Source: Lachnospiraceae bacterium (lineage in GTDB: Bacteria > Bacillota > Clostridia > Lachnospirales > Lachnospiraceae). Taken from it: a stretch of 43,389 bases of DNA. Below the pieces are notes generated by a model, which ran no database searches, was not told where the DNA came from, and saw nothing but the letters and a program-made list of their open reading frames with translations. A program made the position numbers and the translations under genes. Below, piece by piece: positions 8,858-17,288 of the stretch; the stretch's first letter is position 1, and every line of letters begins with the position of its first letter. The DNA is taken from NCBI GenBank assembly GCA_017484135.1, contig JAFUTQ010000063.1:1-43389 (forward strand). Reading direction: 5' to 3'.

Positions 8858-8915
8858 GGTAACAGCTTGGGTATATTCCCAAATAAAGTAATTAATATTC
8901 TAGGAGGAATTAAGA

Positions 8916-9932
8916 ATGGCAGTAAGAGTAGCAATCAATGGTTTTGGCCGTATCGGTCGTCTTGCATTCAGACAGATGTTCGGTGCAGAGGGATATGAAG
9001 TAGTAGCAATCAATGATTTGACAAGCCCGAAAATGTTGGCACACTTGTTAAAATATGATTCTTCTCAGGGAAAATATGAGCATGCAGATGAGGTTTCTTC
9101 TACCGAGGATTCCATCATCGTATCCGGCAAAGAGATCAAGATCTATGCATTCCCGGATGCAAACAACTGCCCTTGGGGTGATCTGAAGGTGGATGTTGTA
9201 TTGGAGTGCTCAGGCTTCTACACCAGCAAGGACAAGGCTCAGGCACACATCAATGCAGGTGCCCGCAAGGTTGTGATCTCTGCTCCGGCAGGAAATGATC
9301 TTCCTACGATCGTATATAACACAAACCATGAGACATTAAAGGCATCCGACACCATCATCTCAGCAGCTTCTTGTACCACAAACTGCCTGGCACCGATGGC
9401 AGATGCATTGAACAAATATGCTCCGATCCAGTCCGGTATCATGGTAACCATCCATGCATACACCGGTGATCAGATGACATTGGACGGACCGCAGAGAAAG
9501 GGTGATCTGAGAAGATCCCGCGCAGCTGCAGTCAATATCGTTCCGAACAGCACAGGTGCAGCAAAGGCAATCGGTCTGGTTATTCCGGAACTGAACGGAA
9601 AGCTGATCGGCTCCGCACAGCGTGTACCGACCCCGACCGGTTCTACCACGATCCTGACCGCTGTTGTAAAGAAGGCTGGCGTTACAAAGGAAGACATCAA
9701 CGCAGCAATGAAGGCAGCAGCAAACGAGTCCTTCGGATACAACGAGGATGAGATCGTTTCCAGCGATATCATCGGAATGAGATACGGTTCTCTGTTTGAT
9801 GCAACACAGACCATGGTAAACCAGATTTCTGATGATCAGTATGAGGTACAGGTTGTTTCATGGTATGACAATGAGAACAGCTACACCTCTCAGATGGTTC
9901 GTACAATCAAGTACTTCTCTGAGTTGGCATAA
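8916..9932 (+). CDS. gap: Glyceraldehyde-3-phosphate dehydrogenase, type I
   Basis: A 338-residue cytosolic enzyme that oxidises and phosphorylates glyceraldehyde 3-phosphate with NAD. The N-terminal dinucleotide-binding fold begins [14 protein letters not shown]. The catalytic loop [10 protein letters not shown] places the active cysteine at residue 153. Other conserved blocks are [33 protein letters not shown] and [13 protein letters not shown]. The start is preceded by AGGAGG. It has its own promoter and terminator but lies just before pgk and tpi, the next steps of lower glycolysis. Confidence 0.97.
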   Translation: MAVRVAINGFGRIGRLAFRQMFGAEGYEVVAINDLTSPKMLAHLLKYDSSQGKYEHADEVSSTEDSIIVSGKEIKIYAFPDANNCPWGDLKVDVVLECSGFYTSKDKAQAHINAGARKVVISAPAGNDLPTIVYNTNHETLKASDTIISAASCTTNCLAPMADALNKYAPIQSGIMVTIHAYTGDQMTLDGPQRKGDLRRSRAAAVNIVPNSTGAAKAIGLVIPELNGKLIGSAQRVPTPTGSTTILTAVVKKAGVTKEDINAAMKAAANESFGYNEDEIVSSDIIGMRYGSLFDATQTMVNQISDDQYEVQVVSWYDNENSYTSQMVRTIKYFSELA

Positions 9933-9954
9933 GATTTGGAAAAATTAGGCTCAG

Positions 9955-9990
9955 CAGGGGGTCCGGTCTGAATGGACCGGACTCCTTTTT
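9955..9990 (+). terminator. Terminator after gap
   Basis: GTCCGGTC (9961-9968) pairs with GACCGGAC (9975-9982), followed by TCC and five T. No clear promoter lies between here and pgk, so read-through may feed pgk. Confidence 0.8.
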
Positions 9991-10033
9991 ATGCGCAGGG
10001 GTGCGCAAGGAAAATTTCGGCTGTCGCCGAATG
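9991..10033. repeat. Intergenic repeat module, copy 2
   Basis: The same two mini-hairpins as at 8699-8758 with a shorter link: GCGCA-GGGG-TGCGC, then TTCGGC-TGTC-GCCGAA. A half copy (CGCAGGGGTGCGCAAAG) follows at 10080-10096. Confidence 0.7.
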
Positions 10034-10045
10034 TACCCCGCGCGG

Positions 10046-10072
10046 CGAATAGGGAGAAAATCTCCCTATTCG
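10046..10072. repeat. Perfect 12-bp inverted repeat before pgk
   Basis: CGAATAGGGAGA (10046-10057) and TCTCCCTATTCG (10061-10072) around AAA. There is no T-run, so it is more likely a leader structure or RNA-stabilising hairpin than a terminator. Confidence 0.65.
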
Positions 10073-10122
10073 ATCAGGTTCGCAGGGGTGCGCAAAGAAA
10101 TGAATAAGGAGGATATGATTCA

Positions 10123-11346
10123 ATGTCATTAAACAAGAAGTCCGTTGATGATATCAACGTAAAAGGAAAAAGAGTTCTGGTAAGATGTGATTTCAACGTA
10201 CCGTTAAAGGAGGGCGTGATCACAGACGAGACGCGTATTGTAGCTGCACTTCCGACCATTCAGAAATTGATCAACGATGGCGGAAAGGTGATTCTCTGCT
10301 CACACCTTGGAAAGGTAAAGAACGGACCGAACGAGGGAGAGTCCCTTGCACCGGTTGCCAAGAGACTTTCCGAGAAGCTTGGCAAGGAAGTAAACTTTGT
10401 GTCTGATTACAATGTGACAGGCGAGGCGGCTACCAAGGCAGTCGAGACAATGAACGAGGGAGATGTGGTATTGCTTCAGAATACACGTTTCCGCGGCGCA
10501 GAGGAGACCAAGAATGGGGAGCAGTTCAGCAAGGAGCTGGCTGATCTGGCAGATGTATATGTATGCGATGCATTCGGTTCTTCCCACAGAGCACATGCTT
10601 CAGTGGCCGGTGTGACAAAGTTCATCAGCGCAAAGGGCGGCGAGAACGTAGTCGGCTATCTGATGCAAAAGGAAATTGATTTCTTAGGAAATGCAGTAGA
10701 GAATCCGGTTCGCCCGTTCGTAGCAATTTTGGGCGGAGCAAAGGTTGCGGATAAGCTGAACGTAATCAACAACCTGCTGGAGAAGTGCGATACCCTGATC
10801 ATTGGCGGTGGTATGGCTTATACCTTCTTAAAGGCACAGGGCTATGAGATCGGTACCTCATTGGTGGACAATGAGAAGCTGGATTACTGCAAGGAGATGA
10901 TGGCAAAGGCAGAGAAGCTTGGCAAGAAGCTGTTGCTTCCGGTTGATGCTGTGACCATCAAGGAGTTCCCGAATCCGATTGATGCGGAAGTGGAGACAGA
11001 GGTTTACGATTCTGAAAATATGCCTGCAGACCGCGAGGGCTGCGATATCGGACCGAAGTCTCAGGAGATTTTTGCTGAGGCAGTAAAGACTGCAAAGACC
11101 GTTGTCTGGAACGGACCGATGGGCGTATTCGAGAATCCGACTCTGGCAGCCGGAACACTGGCAGTTGCAAAAGCACTGGCAGAGACAGACGCTACAACCA
11201 TTATCGGCGGCGGCGATTCTGCAGCAGCAGTAAATCAGATGGGCTTTGGCGACAAGATGAGCCATATTTCCACCGGTGGCGGAGCTTCTCTTGAGTTCTT
11301 AGAGGGCAAGGAGCTTCCGGGCGTAGTGGCAGCAGATGATAAATAA
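10123..11346 (+). CDS. pgk: Phosphoglycerate kinase
   Basis: A 407-residue glycolytic kinase that makes ATP from 1,3-bisphosphoglycerate. The signature [14 protein letters not shown] lies at residues 19-32. The hinge and nucleotide-binding regions include [30 protein letters not shown] and the late [13 protein letters not shown] loop. Its length is slightly above the usual 395-400. AAGGAGGA precedes the start. It is followed after 30 bases by tpi and is likely cotranscribed with it. Confidence 0.97.
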   Translation: MSLNKKSVDDINVKGKRVLVRCDFNVPLKEGVITDETRIVAALPTIQKLINDGGKVILCSHLGKVKNGPNEGESLAPVAKRLSEKLGKEVNFVSDYNVTGEAATKAVETMNEGDVVLLQNTRFRGAEETKNGEQFSKELADLADVYVCDAFGSSHRAHASVAGVTKFISAKGGENVVGYLMQKEIDFLGNAVENPVRPFVAILGGAKVADKLNVINNLLEKCDTLIIGGGMAYTFLKAQGYEIGTSLVDNEKLDYCKEMMAKAEKLGKKLLLPVDAVTIKEFPNPIDAEVETEVYDSENMPADREGCDIGPKSQEIFAEAVKTAKTVVWNGPMGVFENPTLAAGTLAVAKALAETDATTIIGGGDSAAAVNQMGFGDKMSHISTGGGASLEFLEGKELPGVVAADDK

Positions 11347-11376
11347 AAAGCAGCGATAAATCGTAGGAGAGAAAAA

Positions 11377-12126
11377 ATGGCAAGAAAGAAGATTGTGGCC
11401 GGCAACTGGAAGATGAACATGACTCCGAGCCAGGCTGTAAAATTAGTAGAAGAATTGAAACCGCTGGTGGTTTCCGATGAGGTAGAGGTCGTTTACTGTG
11501 TGCCGGCAATCGATATTGTACCGGTGGTAGAGGCAGTGAAGGGAACCAACGTAGCAGTTGGCGCTGAAAATCTGTACTTTGAGGACAAGGGCGCATATAC
11601 CGGAGAGATTTCGGCAGAGATGCTGGTAGATGCCGGTGTGAAATACGTTGTGATCGGACATTCCGAGCGGCGTGATTATTTCAAAGAGGACGATGCGTTA
11701 TTAAACAAGAAGGTAAAGAAGGCATTGGAGGCAGGGCTGACTCCGATTCTTTGCTGCGGCGAGTCCTTAGAGCAGAGAGAGCTGGGGGTTACCTTAGATT
11801 GGATCCGTCTTCAGATCAAATCCGATCTGGCCGGTGTGACGGCAGAGCAGGTAGCGTCGCTTGTGATCGCATATGAGCCGATCTGGGCGATCGGAACCGG
11901 AAAGACAGCGACCTCCGATCAGGCACAGGAGGTATGCGGAGCGATTCGTGACTGCATCCGGGAGATCTATGACGATGCCACTGCAGAGGCTGTACGTATT
12001 CAGTACGGCGGGTCTGTCAATGCGGCAAATGCGGCAGAGCTGTTTGCAAAGCCGGATATTGACGGCGGCCTGGTAGGCGGTGCGTCCTTAAAGGCGGACT
12101 TTGGCTCTATTGTGAATTATAAGTAA
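11377..12126 (+). CDS. tpiA: Triosephosphate isomerase
   Basis: A 249-residue TIM barrel that interconverts dihydroxyacetone phosphate and glyceraldehyde 3-phosphate. Catalytic residues are visible: Lys12 in AGNWKMN, His95 in VIGHSERR and Glu167 in [14 protein letters not shown]. The phosphate loop [12 protein letters not shown] and final GGLVGGASL are intact. The start follows GTAGGAGAG. It is last in the pgk-tpi unit and is followed by a strong hairpin. Confidence 0.97.
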   Translation: MARKKIVAGNWKMNMTPSQAVKLVEELKPLVVSDEVEVVYCVPAIDIVPVVEAVKGTNVAVGAENLYFEDKGAYTGEISAEMLVDAGVKYVVIGHSERRDYFKEDDALLNKKVKKALEAGLTPILCCGESLEQRELGVTLDWIRLQIKSDLAGVTAEQVASLVIAYEPIWAIGTGKTATSDQAQEVCGAIRDCIREIYDDATAEAVRIQYGGSVNAANAAELFAKPDIDGGLVGGASLKADFGSIVNYK

Positions 12127-12151
12127 GCGCTTCATTTTTGTAAAAAGACGT

Positions 12152-12197
12152 AAAACGCGGATTCGAACGGGTAGGATTCCCGGTCGAATCCGCGTTT
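12152..12197 (+). terminator. Terminator after tpi
   Basis: A 14-bp stem AAACGCGGATTCGA / TCGAATCCGCGTTT with a smaller inner GGG/CCC pairing. The sequence after it is only moderately T-rich. Confidence 0.75.
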
Positions 12198-12210
12198 GTT
12201 GTTATATTTG

Positions 12211-12279
12211 AGAATGATTCCTAATTTTATTGACAAACCAAAACGACTGTGCTAAAATTGGGAACGGTTCTTAAATTAG
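12211..12279 (+). promoter_or_regulatory. Consensus promoter flanked by two Fur/Zur-like boxes
   Basis: The promoter is TTGACA (12230-12235), a 17-bp spacer and TAAAAT (12253-12258). Two similar boxes flank it: GAATGATTCCTAATTT, upstream at 12212-12227, and GAACGGTTCTTAAATT downstream at 12263-12278. The core GAAYGRTTCYTAAWTT is AT-rich with GAA/TTC half-sites, like Fur-family operators. Together with the downstream metal-binding protein this suggests metal-dependent repression. Which regulator acts is inference. Confidence 0.6.
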
Positions 12280-12312
12280 AACATGCAAATGAAGGCTTGG
12301 AGGTTTTATAAA

Positions 12313-13296
12313 ATGAAAAAATTTCTTTTACTATTTCTCACAGTAGTTATAGTTGTGGGCAGTCTTTCCGGGTGCAGCTTTGCAAAGACAGCGGGCAGCC
12401 GGAGCAATGACACGATTCAGATTGTCACGACAATCTTCCCGGAATACGACTGGGTAGAGAATATCCTGGGGGAAAATCCTGCACATGCCAAGGTTACCAT
12501 GCTTTTGGATAACGGTGTGGATCTTCACAGCTATCAGCCGACAGCGGATGATATTCTGACAATTTCAACCTGTGATCTTTTCGTCTATGTGGGCGGAGAA
12601 TCGGATGCGTGGGTAGAGGAGGTTCTGCAGAATGCAGCGAATGAACATATGGTTGTCATCAACCTTCTTGATACACTGGGAGACAAGGTAAAAGAGGAAG
12701 AACTGGTCGAAGGAATGGAAGCTGAGGACGAAGAAGCGGAAGAGGAGGAAGAAGAGCCGGAGTATGACGAACACGTCTGGCTGTCTCTTCGAAATGCATC
12801 CGTTCTTTGTGACAGCATTGCAGAGGCGATTGCGTCAATTGATGCAGACAATGCAGAGGAATACAGAAACAATGCCGCGGCATACAAAGAAAAGTTAAGC
12901 GCTCTGGATGCGGAATATCAGGAGGCGGTTTCCGAGGCTTCCGTCACCACGCTGCTTTTTGGAGACCGATTCCCGTTCCGTTACATGGTCGATGATTATG
13001 ATCTCGATTACTATGCCGCATTTGTCGGCTGCTCCGCAGAAACAGAGGCCAGCTTTGAAACCATTACCTTCCTGGCAGAGAAGGTGGATGAGCTTTCCCT
13101 CCCTTCCGTAATGGTGATCGAGGGAACCGATCACAGAATTGCGGAGACAATCATAGAAAACACCCGGACGAAGGATCAGCAGATTCTGACCCTGGATTCC
13201 ATGCAGGGGACTGCATCGGGGGATATACAGAATGGCGCAACGTATCTTTCGATCATGGAGAATAATCTGGTGGTGCTGAAAGAGGCATTGAAGTAA
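12313..13296 (+). CDS. Zinc/manganese-type ABC transporter substrate-binding lipoprotein
   Basis: A 327-residue lipoprotein of the cluster A-I (ZnuA/AdcA/TroA) family. The signal peptide ends in lipobox LSGC with Cys21. Metal-site motifs are DLHSYQPT (about residue 70), DEHVWLS (about 152) and EGTDHRIAET in the C-lobe. The usual His-rich loop is replaced by a run of Glu/Asp at about 135-151. The segment that normally carries the third histidine reads FGDRFPFRYM. ATG 12313 is chosen over the upstream ATG at 12283 because GGAGG lies 9 bases before it. No ATPase or permease gene is adjacent, so it must work with a transporter elsewhere. Confidence 0.85.
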   Translation: MKKFLLLFLTVVIVVGSLSGCSFAKTAGSRSNDTIQIVTTIFPEYDWVENILGENPAHAKVTMLLDNGVDLHSYQPTADDILTISTCDLFVYVGGESDAWVEEVLQNAANEHMVVINLLDTLGDKVKEEELVEGMEAEDEEAEEEEEEPEYDEHVWLSLRNASVLCDSIAEAIASIDADNAEEYRNNAAAYKEKLSALDAEYQEAVSEASVTTLLFGDRFPFRYMVDDYDLDYYAAFVGCSAETEASFETITFLAEKVDELSLPSVMVIEGTDHRIAETIIENTRTKDQQILTLDSMQGTASGDIQNGATYLSIMENNLVVLKEALK

Positions 13297-13346
13297 GTGT
13301 TCCTGTCCATGGTCGGCAGGAGAGCTGTAACAGGAGGGATTCCAAA

Positions 13347-13982
13347 ATGAAAATCGGAAAAATTGTTTCTGTTTTGATGTGTGCTGCAGTTACCATTACT
13401 TTGGCAGGCTGTGGAAGTGATTACGGAGCTGCCGGACGGACGAACAACCCTCAGAGCAGTGTAGATGCAGTGCTCGAGGCAGGAATGACGGAGACAGATG
13501 GTACGACGGAAATTGCAGAGAAACAAAAATCGGAAACGGATGATAAGCAGAATGGGAATGGGCATCAGAGCGGCGTAAATGAGGGGGCTCCTGAGCCGCA
13601 GGAAAACGGGAATGGTGGAGTGATACGCAGTGACACGGACGGGATAGATGTGGATTTGACCGCGCTCTCAAGCACAATGGTTTATTCGGAGGTTTACAAC
13701 ATGATGGTAAGCCCGGAGGACTATATAGGGAAAACCATAAAAATGGACGGTCAGTTCAGCATCTATCACGATGATGCCACCGGTAATGATTACTTTGCGT
13801 GTATCATACAGGATGCCACGGCTTGCTGCTCTCAGGGTATAGAGTTTGTTTTGACGGATGACTATACTTACCCGGATGATTATCCGGAGGAGGGTGGCAG
13901 CATTATCGTGATCGGGGTGTTTGAAACCTATATGGAAGGGGAATACAGGTATTGCACCTTGAAGAATGCCAGCCTTCTGTAA
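13347..13982 (+). CDS. Predicted lipoprotein with a C-terminal OB-like domain
   Basis: A 211-residue exported protein. The signal peptide ends LAGC (lipobox, Cys about 22). A low-complexity Gly/Asn/Glu-rich linker follows to about residue 105. A compact beta-rich domain comes next, with YIGKTIKMDGQFSIYHDD and IIQDATACCSQGIEFVL. The pattern resembles small OB-fold domains in other clostridial lipoproteins, but I cannot name a family. The start has ACAGGAGGG. It lies 50 bases after the metal-binding lipoprotein and may share its regulation. Confidence 0.7.
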   Translation: MKIGKIVSVLMCAAVTITLAGCGSDYGAAGRTNNPQSSVDAVLEAGMTETDGTTEIAEKQKSETDDKQNGNGHQSGVNEGAPEPQENGNGGVIRSDTDGIDVDLTALSSTMVYSEVYNMMVSPEDYIGKTIKMDGQFSIYHDDATGNDYFACIIQDATACCSQGIEFVLTDDYTYPDDYPEEGGSIIVIGVFETYMEGEYRYCTLKNASLL

Positions 13983-13995
13983 ATAAAAAAATGAA

Positions 13996-14030
13996 TGCCG
14001 CAAACAGCCAGTGTTTGCGGCAATTTTTTT
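13996..14030. terminator. Bidirectional terminator between convergent genes
   Basis: TGCCGCAAAC (13996-14005) pairs with GTTTGCGGCA (14013-14022). Runs of T follow on the plus strand and A-rich sequence precedes it, so it can serve both the lipoprotein gene and the leftward kinase-like gene. Confidence 0.85.
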
Positions 14031-14652
14031 AACCTCGCAGCATATTATCCGGTTCACTTATATTCCGACGGGTGTCAATATATTGTGCGACAATGTTGGC
14101 GGTTTCCCGGATTCCGATCCGGCTGCTGTTGATCGATAATTCATAGTTTCTGGAATCGCCCCATTTGGTTTCGCAATAGTGATTGTGGTAATGCTTTCTC
14201 GTTTTGTTGTGATGTTCAATCATTTTGATTGCAGCTTCTCTGGAAATATTGTTGCATTCCATTGTGCGGGCAATTTTCTGCTCCATATCTCCGAGAACAA
14301 ATATGCTGATCATATTTGGATTATCCTTTAAGATGGTTTCGGCACACCGACCGACGATGACAAAGGATTCTCCTTTCGCGGACAGCTTTCTTAAAAAGTC
14401 AAACTGCATATGGGCGACATTTTCCTCCGGTGAATTGCTGAAACCATTGACTGTTCTGGACAGCAGCAGATTTCTCGGATGCTCGTCATATTTTTTCAGA
14501 TCTTCCGCGTCTACATGGTGCTCTGATGCGATGTCCTTCAGCAGATTATGATCATATAAGGGAATTTGGTAATGCTCCGCGAGTAATTTTGCAACCACAT
14601 GACCGCCGCTTCCAAATTCGCGTCCTAAGGATATAATTAACTGTTTGCTCAT
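14029..14652 (-). CDS. Cytidylate kinase-like family protein
   Basis: A 207-residue P-loop protein of the cytidylate kinase-like family. The N-terminal loop reads SLGREFGSGGHVVAKLLA (about 8-25), a variant P-loop without the usual GKS/GKT. FVIVGRCAETIL and the LID-like Arg/Lys/His-rich segment NKTRKHYHNHYCETKW follow. The in vivo substrate of this branch is not established; it is not the housekeeping cmk. It is the second gene of a leftward unit, 15 bases after the permease, with a GAGGTG-type ribosome site. It may be functionally tied to that permease. Confidence 0.8.
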   Translation of the reverse strand: MSKQLIISLGREFGSGGHVVAKLLAEHYQIPLYDHNLLKDIASEHHVDAEDLKKYDEHPRNLLLSRTVNGFSNSPEENVAHMQFDFLRKLSAKGESFVIVGRCAETILKDNPNMISIFVLGDMEQKIARTMECNNISREAAIKMIEHHNKTRKHYHNHYCETKWGDSRNYELSINSSRIGIRETANIVAQYIDTRRNISEPDNMLRG

Positions 14653-14667
14653 TTTATCACCTCTTTC

Positions 14668-16023
14668 TTATAAGTATCTCAGATAGATGCACACCATAGA
14701 AATCAATATTACAATAATGGTTGCAGGAACGGATGCCATGCAGTATTTTTTCCAGCTGATCGGATGTCCCTCTCTTGCGGCAATGGATGTTCCGACAACA
14801 TTTGCGGATGCTCCGATCGGTGTTGCGCTTCCGCCGATATCGGTTCCGATGGCCAGAGTCCATGCGAGAACGGACAGATCAGCTCCGGTTGTAGCAGATA
14901 ATGTCTTGATTACGGGGATCATCGTTGCCGCAAACGGGATATTGTCCACAAATGCGCTGGCAATGGCTGAGATCCATATGATAATTGCGATCATCAGATA
15001 CATATTTCCACCACTTATTTTGCCAATAAACATTGCAATCAATTCCAAAATTCCGGTCTGCTCCAGTCCGCCGACTACCACAAACAATCCGATGAAAAAC
15101 AACAGGGTTTTATAATCGACGCGTTTTAAGATCGTACCGATCGATTTTCCTGCGGTAAGCAAGGTGACGAGTGCGATAAACACACCGATGAATGCCACCG
15201 TAAGCCCTGTCTTTGCATGCGTAATCAGCATAGAGATGGCACAAACAAAAATAATACAGCTGATAATAAATGCCCGTTTGTTTGTAATGGCCGACTTTGG
15301 TGAGAGCTTTGCTGCAAGCTCGTCTGCATGCTCTGCCGGGTGACTTAACTGTTTCCGGTAGCAGAAATAAAAGAAGACCACAACCACAACCAGTGACAGG
15401 ATGGCCATCAAACCGGTATTGGTCACAAAATCCGTAAAGGTATAGCCTAAAGAGGTTCCGATGATGATATTGGGCGGGTCACCGCACATGGTTGCCGATC
15501 CGCCCAGATTTGCGCAGAATATTTCGGACAAAATCATGGGAATCGGATTAAACTTCAGCAGCTGCGCGAGCTCCACCGTCACTGCAGCCAAAAATAAGAT
15601 AACGGTAATACTGTCGATAAACATTGCTAATACAAAGGACATGACCATAAATGTCAGAAAGATGGGAATGACCTTATAGTGGACAGCTTTTGCAATCGTC
15701 ATGCAGAGCCAGCGGAAAAATCCCGCCAGTGCCATGCCCTCTACCATGATCATCATGCCTGCCAGAAACAGGATAGTTGCCCAGTTGATTCCGCTGGAGC
15801 TCTCCGAAGAGGATGCGGTTTCATACCAGAAACCGACTGTAAATATGTTTCTGACATTCAGTGTTTCAAGAAAAGCGCTCATGCTGCGCATGGATACTCC
15901 GAATACCAGTACAATGGTTGCCAGTCCGCATCCAAGCGTGATAAAATGCCTTTCAAATTTTTCCGATATAATCAGAGCGAACATGATTATAAAGATGGAT
16001 AGTGCCAAAATTTTTGCTAACAT
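14668..16023 (-). CDS. SLC13/ArsB-type (ion transporter superfamily) permease
   Basis: A 451-residue membrane protein with about twelve helices. It belongs to the ion transporter superfamily that includes ArsB, NhaD and SLC13 carriers. Visible signatures are LFLAGMMIMVEG, LFIDSITVILFLAAVTVELAQ, LGGSATMCGDPPNIIIGTSLGY (aligned to the NPP-type loop) and the mirrored DIGGSATPIGASANVVG in the second half. These paired loops bind the substrate anion and sodium in the family. ATG 16023 is chosen over 16035 because GGAGGA sits five bases before it. The substrate is unknown. Confidence 0.85.
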   Translation of the reverse strand: MLAKILALSIFIIMFALIISEKFERHFITLGCGLATIVLVFGVSMRSMSAFLETLNVRNIFTVGFWYETASSSESSSGINWATILFLAGMMIMVEGMALAGFFRWLCMTIAKAVHYKVIPIFLTFMVMSFVLAMFIDSITVILFLAAVTVELAQLLKFNPIPMILSEIFCANLGGSATMCGDPPNIIIGTSLGYTFTDFVTNTGLMAILSLVVVVVFFYFCYRKQLSHPAEHADELAAKLSPKSAITNKRAFIISCIIFVCAISMLITHAKTGLTVAFIGVFIALVTLLTAGKSIGTILKRVDYKTLLFFIGLFVVVGGLEQTGILELIAMFIGKISGGNMYLMIAIIIWISAIASAFVDNIPFAATMIPVIKTLSATTGADLSVLAWTLAIGTDIGGSATPIGASANVVGTSIAAREGHPISWKKYCMASVPATIIVILISMVCIYLRYL

Positions 16024-16440
16024 TTCTTCCTCCATGATACAACAACGGCTCGATCACAGGCTCTGCCTGTCAATCCCGGTTGCTGTGATCTTTTTCTTAA
16101 TAAACTGTATACGAAATTTACTCATTGGTGCCATAAAAGGCGAAATTTATTTCCCGTGACATCAACTGGAGTCCGTTGAAAAAATCTTTGTTGTATTTTT
16201 CAGCAAGTATAAGACCTCCCTCTGCGTATAGAAGAACGATACGGCATGGAAAAACTGCAATTTTATCGGTTCGTTTCTTATTTATATATGTATCGTTCGT
16301 TTTTGACCGTATCAATCATACTATTTGTTCCTCCCCTATGTCAATTGCATCTTTTGATTTTTTGTAAAGTATTCTCATAGTTTGCATTTTGTTGTATAAT
16401 AATAAAAAACAGCGACAGATCGAAAGGACATTTCGGAACG
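16024..16440. other. Long gene-free interval with divergent promoters and a leader hairpin
   Basis: On the minus strand a promoter at 16344-16315 predicts a leader of about 285 nt before the permease. On the plus strand TTCTCA (16372-16377), 17 bp and TATAAT (16395-16400) serve the gene at 16441. Inside the leader, GATCACAG (16052-16059) and CTGTGATC (16083-16090) form a stem enclosing 23 bases close to the permease start. No known riboswitch class was recognised. Confidence 0.5.
16315..16344 (-). promoter_or_regulatory. Promoter of the permease/kinase-like operon
   Basis: On the minus strand TTGACA (16344-16339), an 18-bp spacer and TATGAT (16320-16315). The predicted transcript starts near 16308. 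Confidence 0.55.
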
Positions 16441-16638
16441 ATGAAATATGAAGAGCTGCAGGATGGCATGAAGGTGATCGATACGGATGACGGCATGGTC
16501 ATGGAGTATCAGAAAACGGAACAGACGGATTTTTTCTGCTCGGACAAGGCAAAATGGCATGTATGTCAGTTTGACCTGTCCACCTTTGAACCGTATGCCG
16601 GAGAGTTGAAACCGGGACAACTGGAAAAAAGAAAGTAA
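16441..16638 (+). CDS. Small uncharacterised protein
   Basis: A 65-residue acidic/aromatic protein (MKYEELQDGMKVIDTDDGMVMEY...). I recognise no family. The preceding TATAAT at 16395-16400 and an AAAGGA site support expression. It is followed by two Cys-rich small genes in the same direction with short gaps, so they may form one unit. Two cysteines are present, without a clear metal motif. Confidence 0.6.
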   Translation: MKYEELQDGMKVIDTDDGMVMEYQKTEQTDFFCSDKAKWHVCQFDLSTFEPYAGELKPGQLEKRK

Positions 16639-16669
16639 CTGTTTCGCATTTTTGCAGAAGGAGACCAGG

Positions 16670-16894
16670 ATGGAGATCAAATCGTTACTCATAAAGGACA
16701 CGACCCGCGAGGAGCGGATACAGATTGTACAGCAGGGACTGAACCAATGCGGCGGAGCCTGTGATTTTTGCAATGGCTGCGACAATTTAGGAGGCGGATC
16801 GGTAGATGCATTTTATGAGCCATACATCAATGGCGAGAAGGAGCTGCGCCAGCTGAACGAGGAGTATATGAGCAACTCAGGTATGGTACATTAG
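16670..16894 (+). CDS. Small Cys-rich protein, paralogue A
   Basis: A 74-residue protein with the cluster CGGACDFCNGC at about 27-37, suited to binding zinc or an iron-sulfur cluster. The layout TREERIQIV...C...CDFCNGC...Y.PYINGEKEL parallels the next gene, so the two look like paralogues. ATG 16670 follows AAGGAGA. Function unknown. Its position just upstream of the unusual tRNA-Cys-like gene is noted. Confidence 0.7.
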   Translation: MEIKSLLIKDTTREERIQIVQQGLNQCGGACDFCNGCDNLGGGSVDAFYEPYINGEKELRQLNEEYMSNSGMVH

Positions 16895-16902
16895 GAGGAG
16901 CT

Positions 16903-17097
16903 ATGAGACCACCGGAAATCGAACATTCCACAAGAGAGGAAAGACAACAGTATATCCGGGAGACCTTTCCGTGTATTGCGGATTGTGATATGTGTGGACT
17001 TTGCGTGGTTTTTCGTGGAAAAGACCCGGAGGTTGCATACAAGGATTATATCGATGGAATACGGGGATACATGGAGGTATCCGGGGATTACAGATAA
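16903..17097 (+). CDS. Small Cys-rich protein, paralogue B
   Basis: A 64-residue protein with CIADCDMCGLC at about 24-34, in the same register as paralogue A, followed by Y.DYIDGIRGY. It starts eight bases after the previous stop, behind TTAGGAGGA, so the two are translated from one message. Four closely spaced cysteines suggest a metal or cluster site. No known family recognised. Confidence 0.7.
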   Translation: MRPPEIEHSTREERQQYIRETFPCIADCDMCGLCVVFRGKDPEVAYKDYIDGIRGYMEVSGDYR

Positions 17098-17100
17098 CCC

Positions 17101-17129
17101 TTGACAGAGCACAAAAAAAGGGTTATCAT
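17101..17129 (+). promoter_or_regulatory. Promoter ahead of the tRNA-Cys-like gene
   Basis: TTGACA (17101-17106), a 17-bp spacer and TATCAT (17124-17129). The predicted start near 17136 lies 54 bases before the tRNA. No terminator separates the tRNA from the sulfurtransferase gene at 17289. Confidence 0.7.
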
Positions 17130-17189
17130 TTTATTTGTTCATATAGCCTATTAAAATAGTAGGAAAAGTATGAAAATAAAAAATTATCG

Positions 17190-17259
17190 GACGCCGTGGC
17201 CGTTGGAATGGCATAGGCTTGCAAAGCTGAAGTTGTTGGTTCGAATCCAACCGGTGTCA
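17190..17259 (+). tRNA. Unusual tRNA-Cys-like gene (anticodon GCA)
   Basis: The cloverleaf can be drawn fully. Acceptor GACGCCG pairs with CGGTGTC with one G-U. The D-stem is GCC/GGC, the anticodon loop is TTGCAAA with GCA, and the T-arm is GTTGG/CCAAC around TTCGAAT. Two features depart from a normal tRNA-Cys. The anticodon stem TAGGC/GCTGA holds an A-G mismatch and a G-U pair. The discriminator base is A (17259) instead of the U73 used as a major CysRS identity element. CCA is not encoded (ACTA follows). It may be a minor or repurposed cysteine tRNA, or a decaying copy. Confidence 0.75.
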
Positions 17260-17288
17260 CTACATGCATTGTTTACAGGAGGATAGGT

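Noticed and set aside
16118-16315. 65-codon minus-strand frame before the permease
   Set aside because: Its ATG lies in the -10 box of the likely promoter and it has no ribosome site; I treat the segment as leader.
17190-17259. Selenocysteine tRNA
   Set aside because: The gene is about 70 nt with a GCA anticodon and a short variable arm; a bacterial tRNA-Sec would be longer with anticodon TCA.
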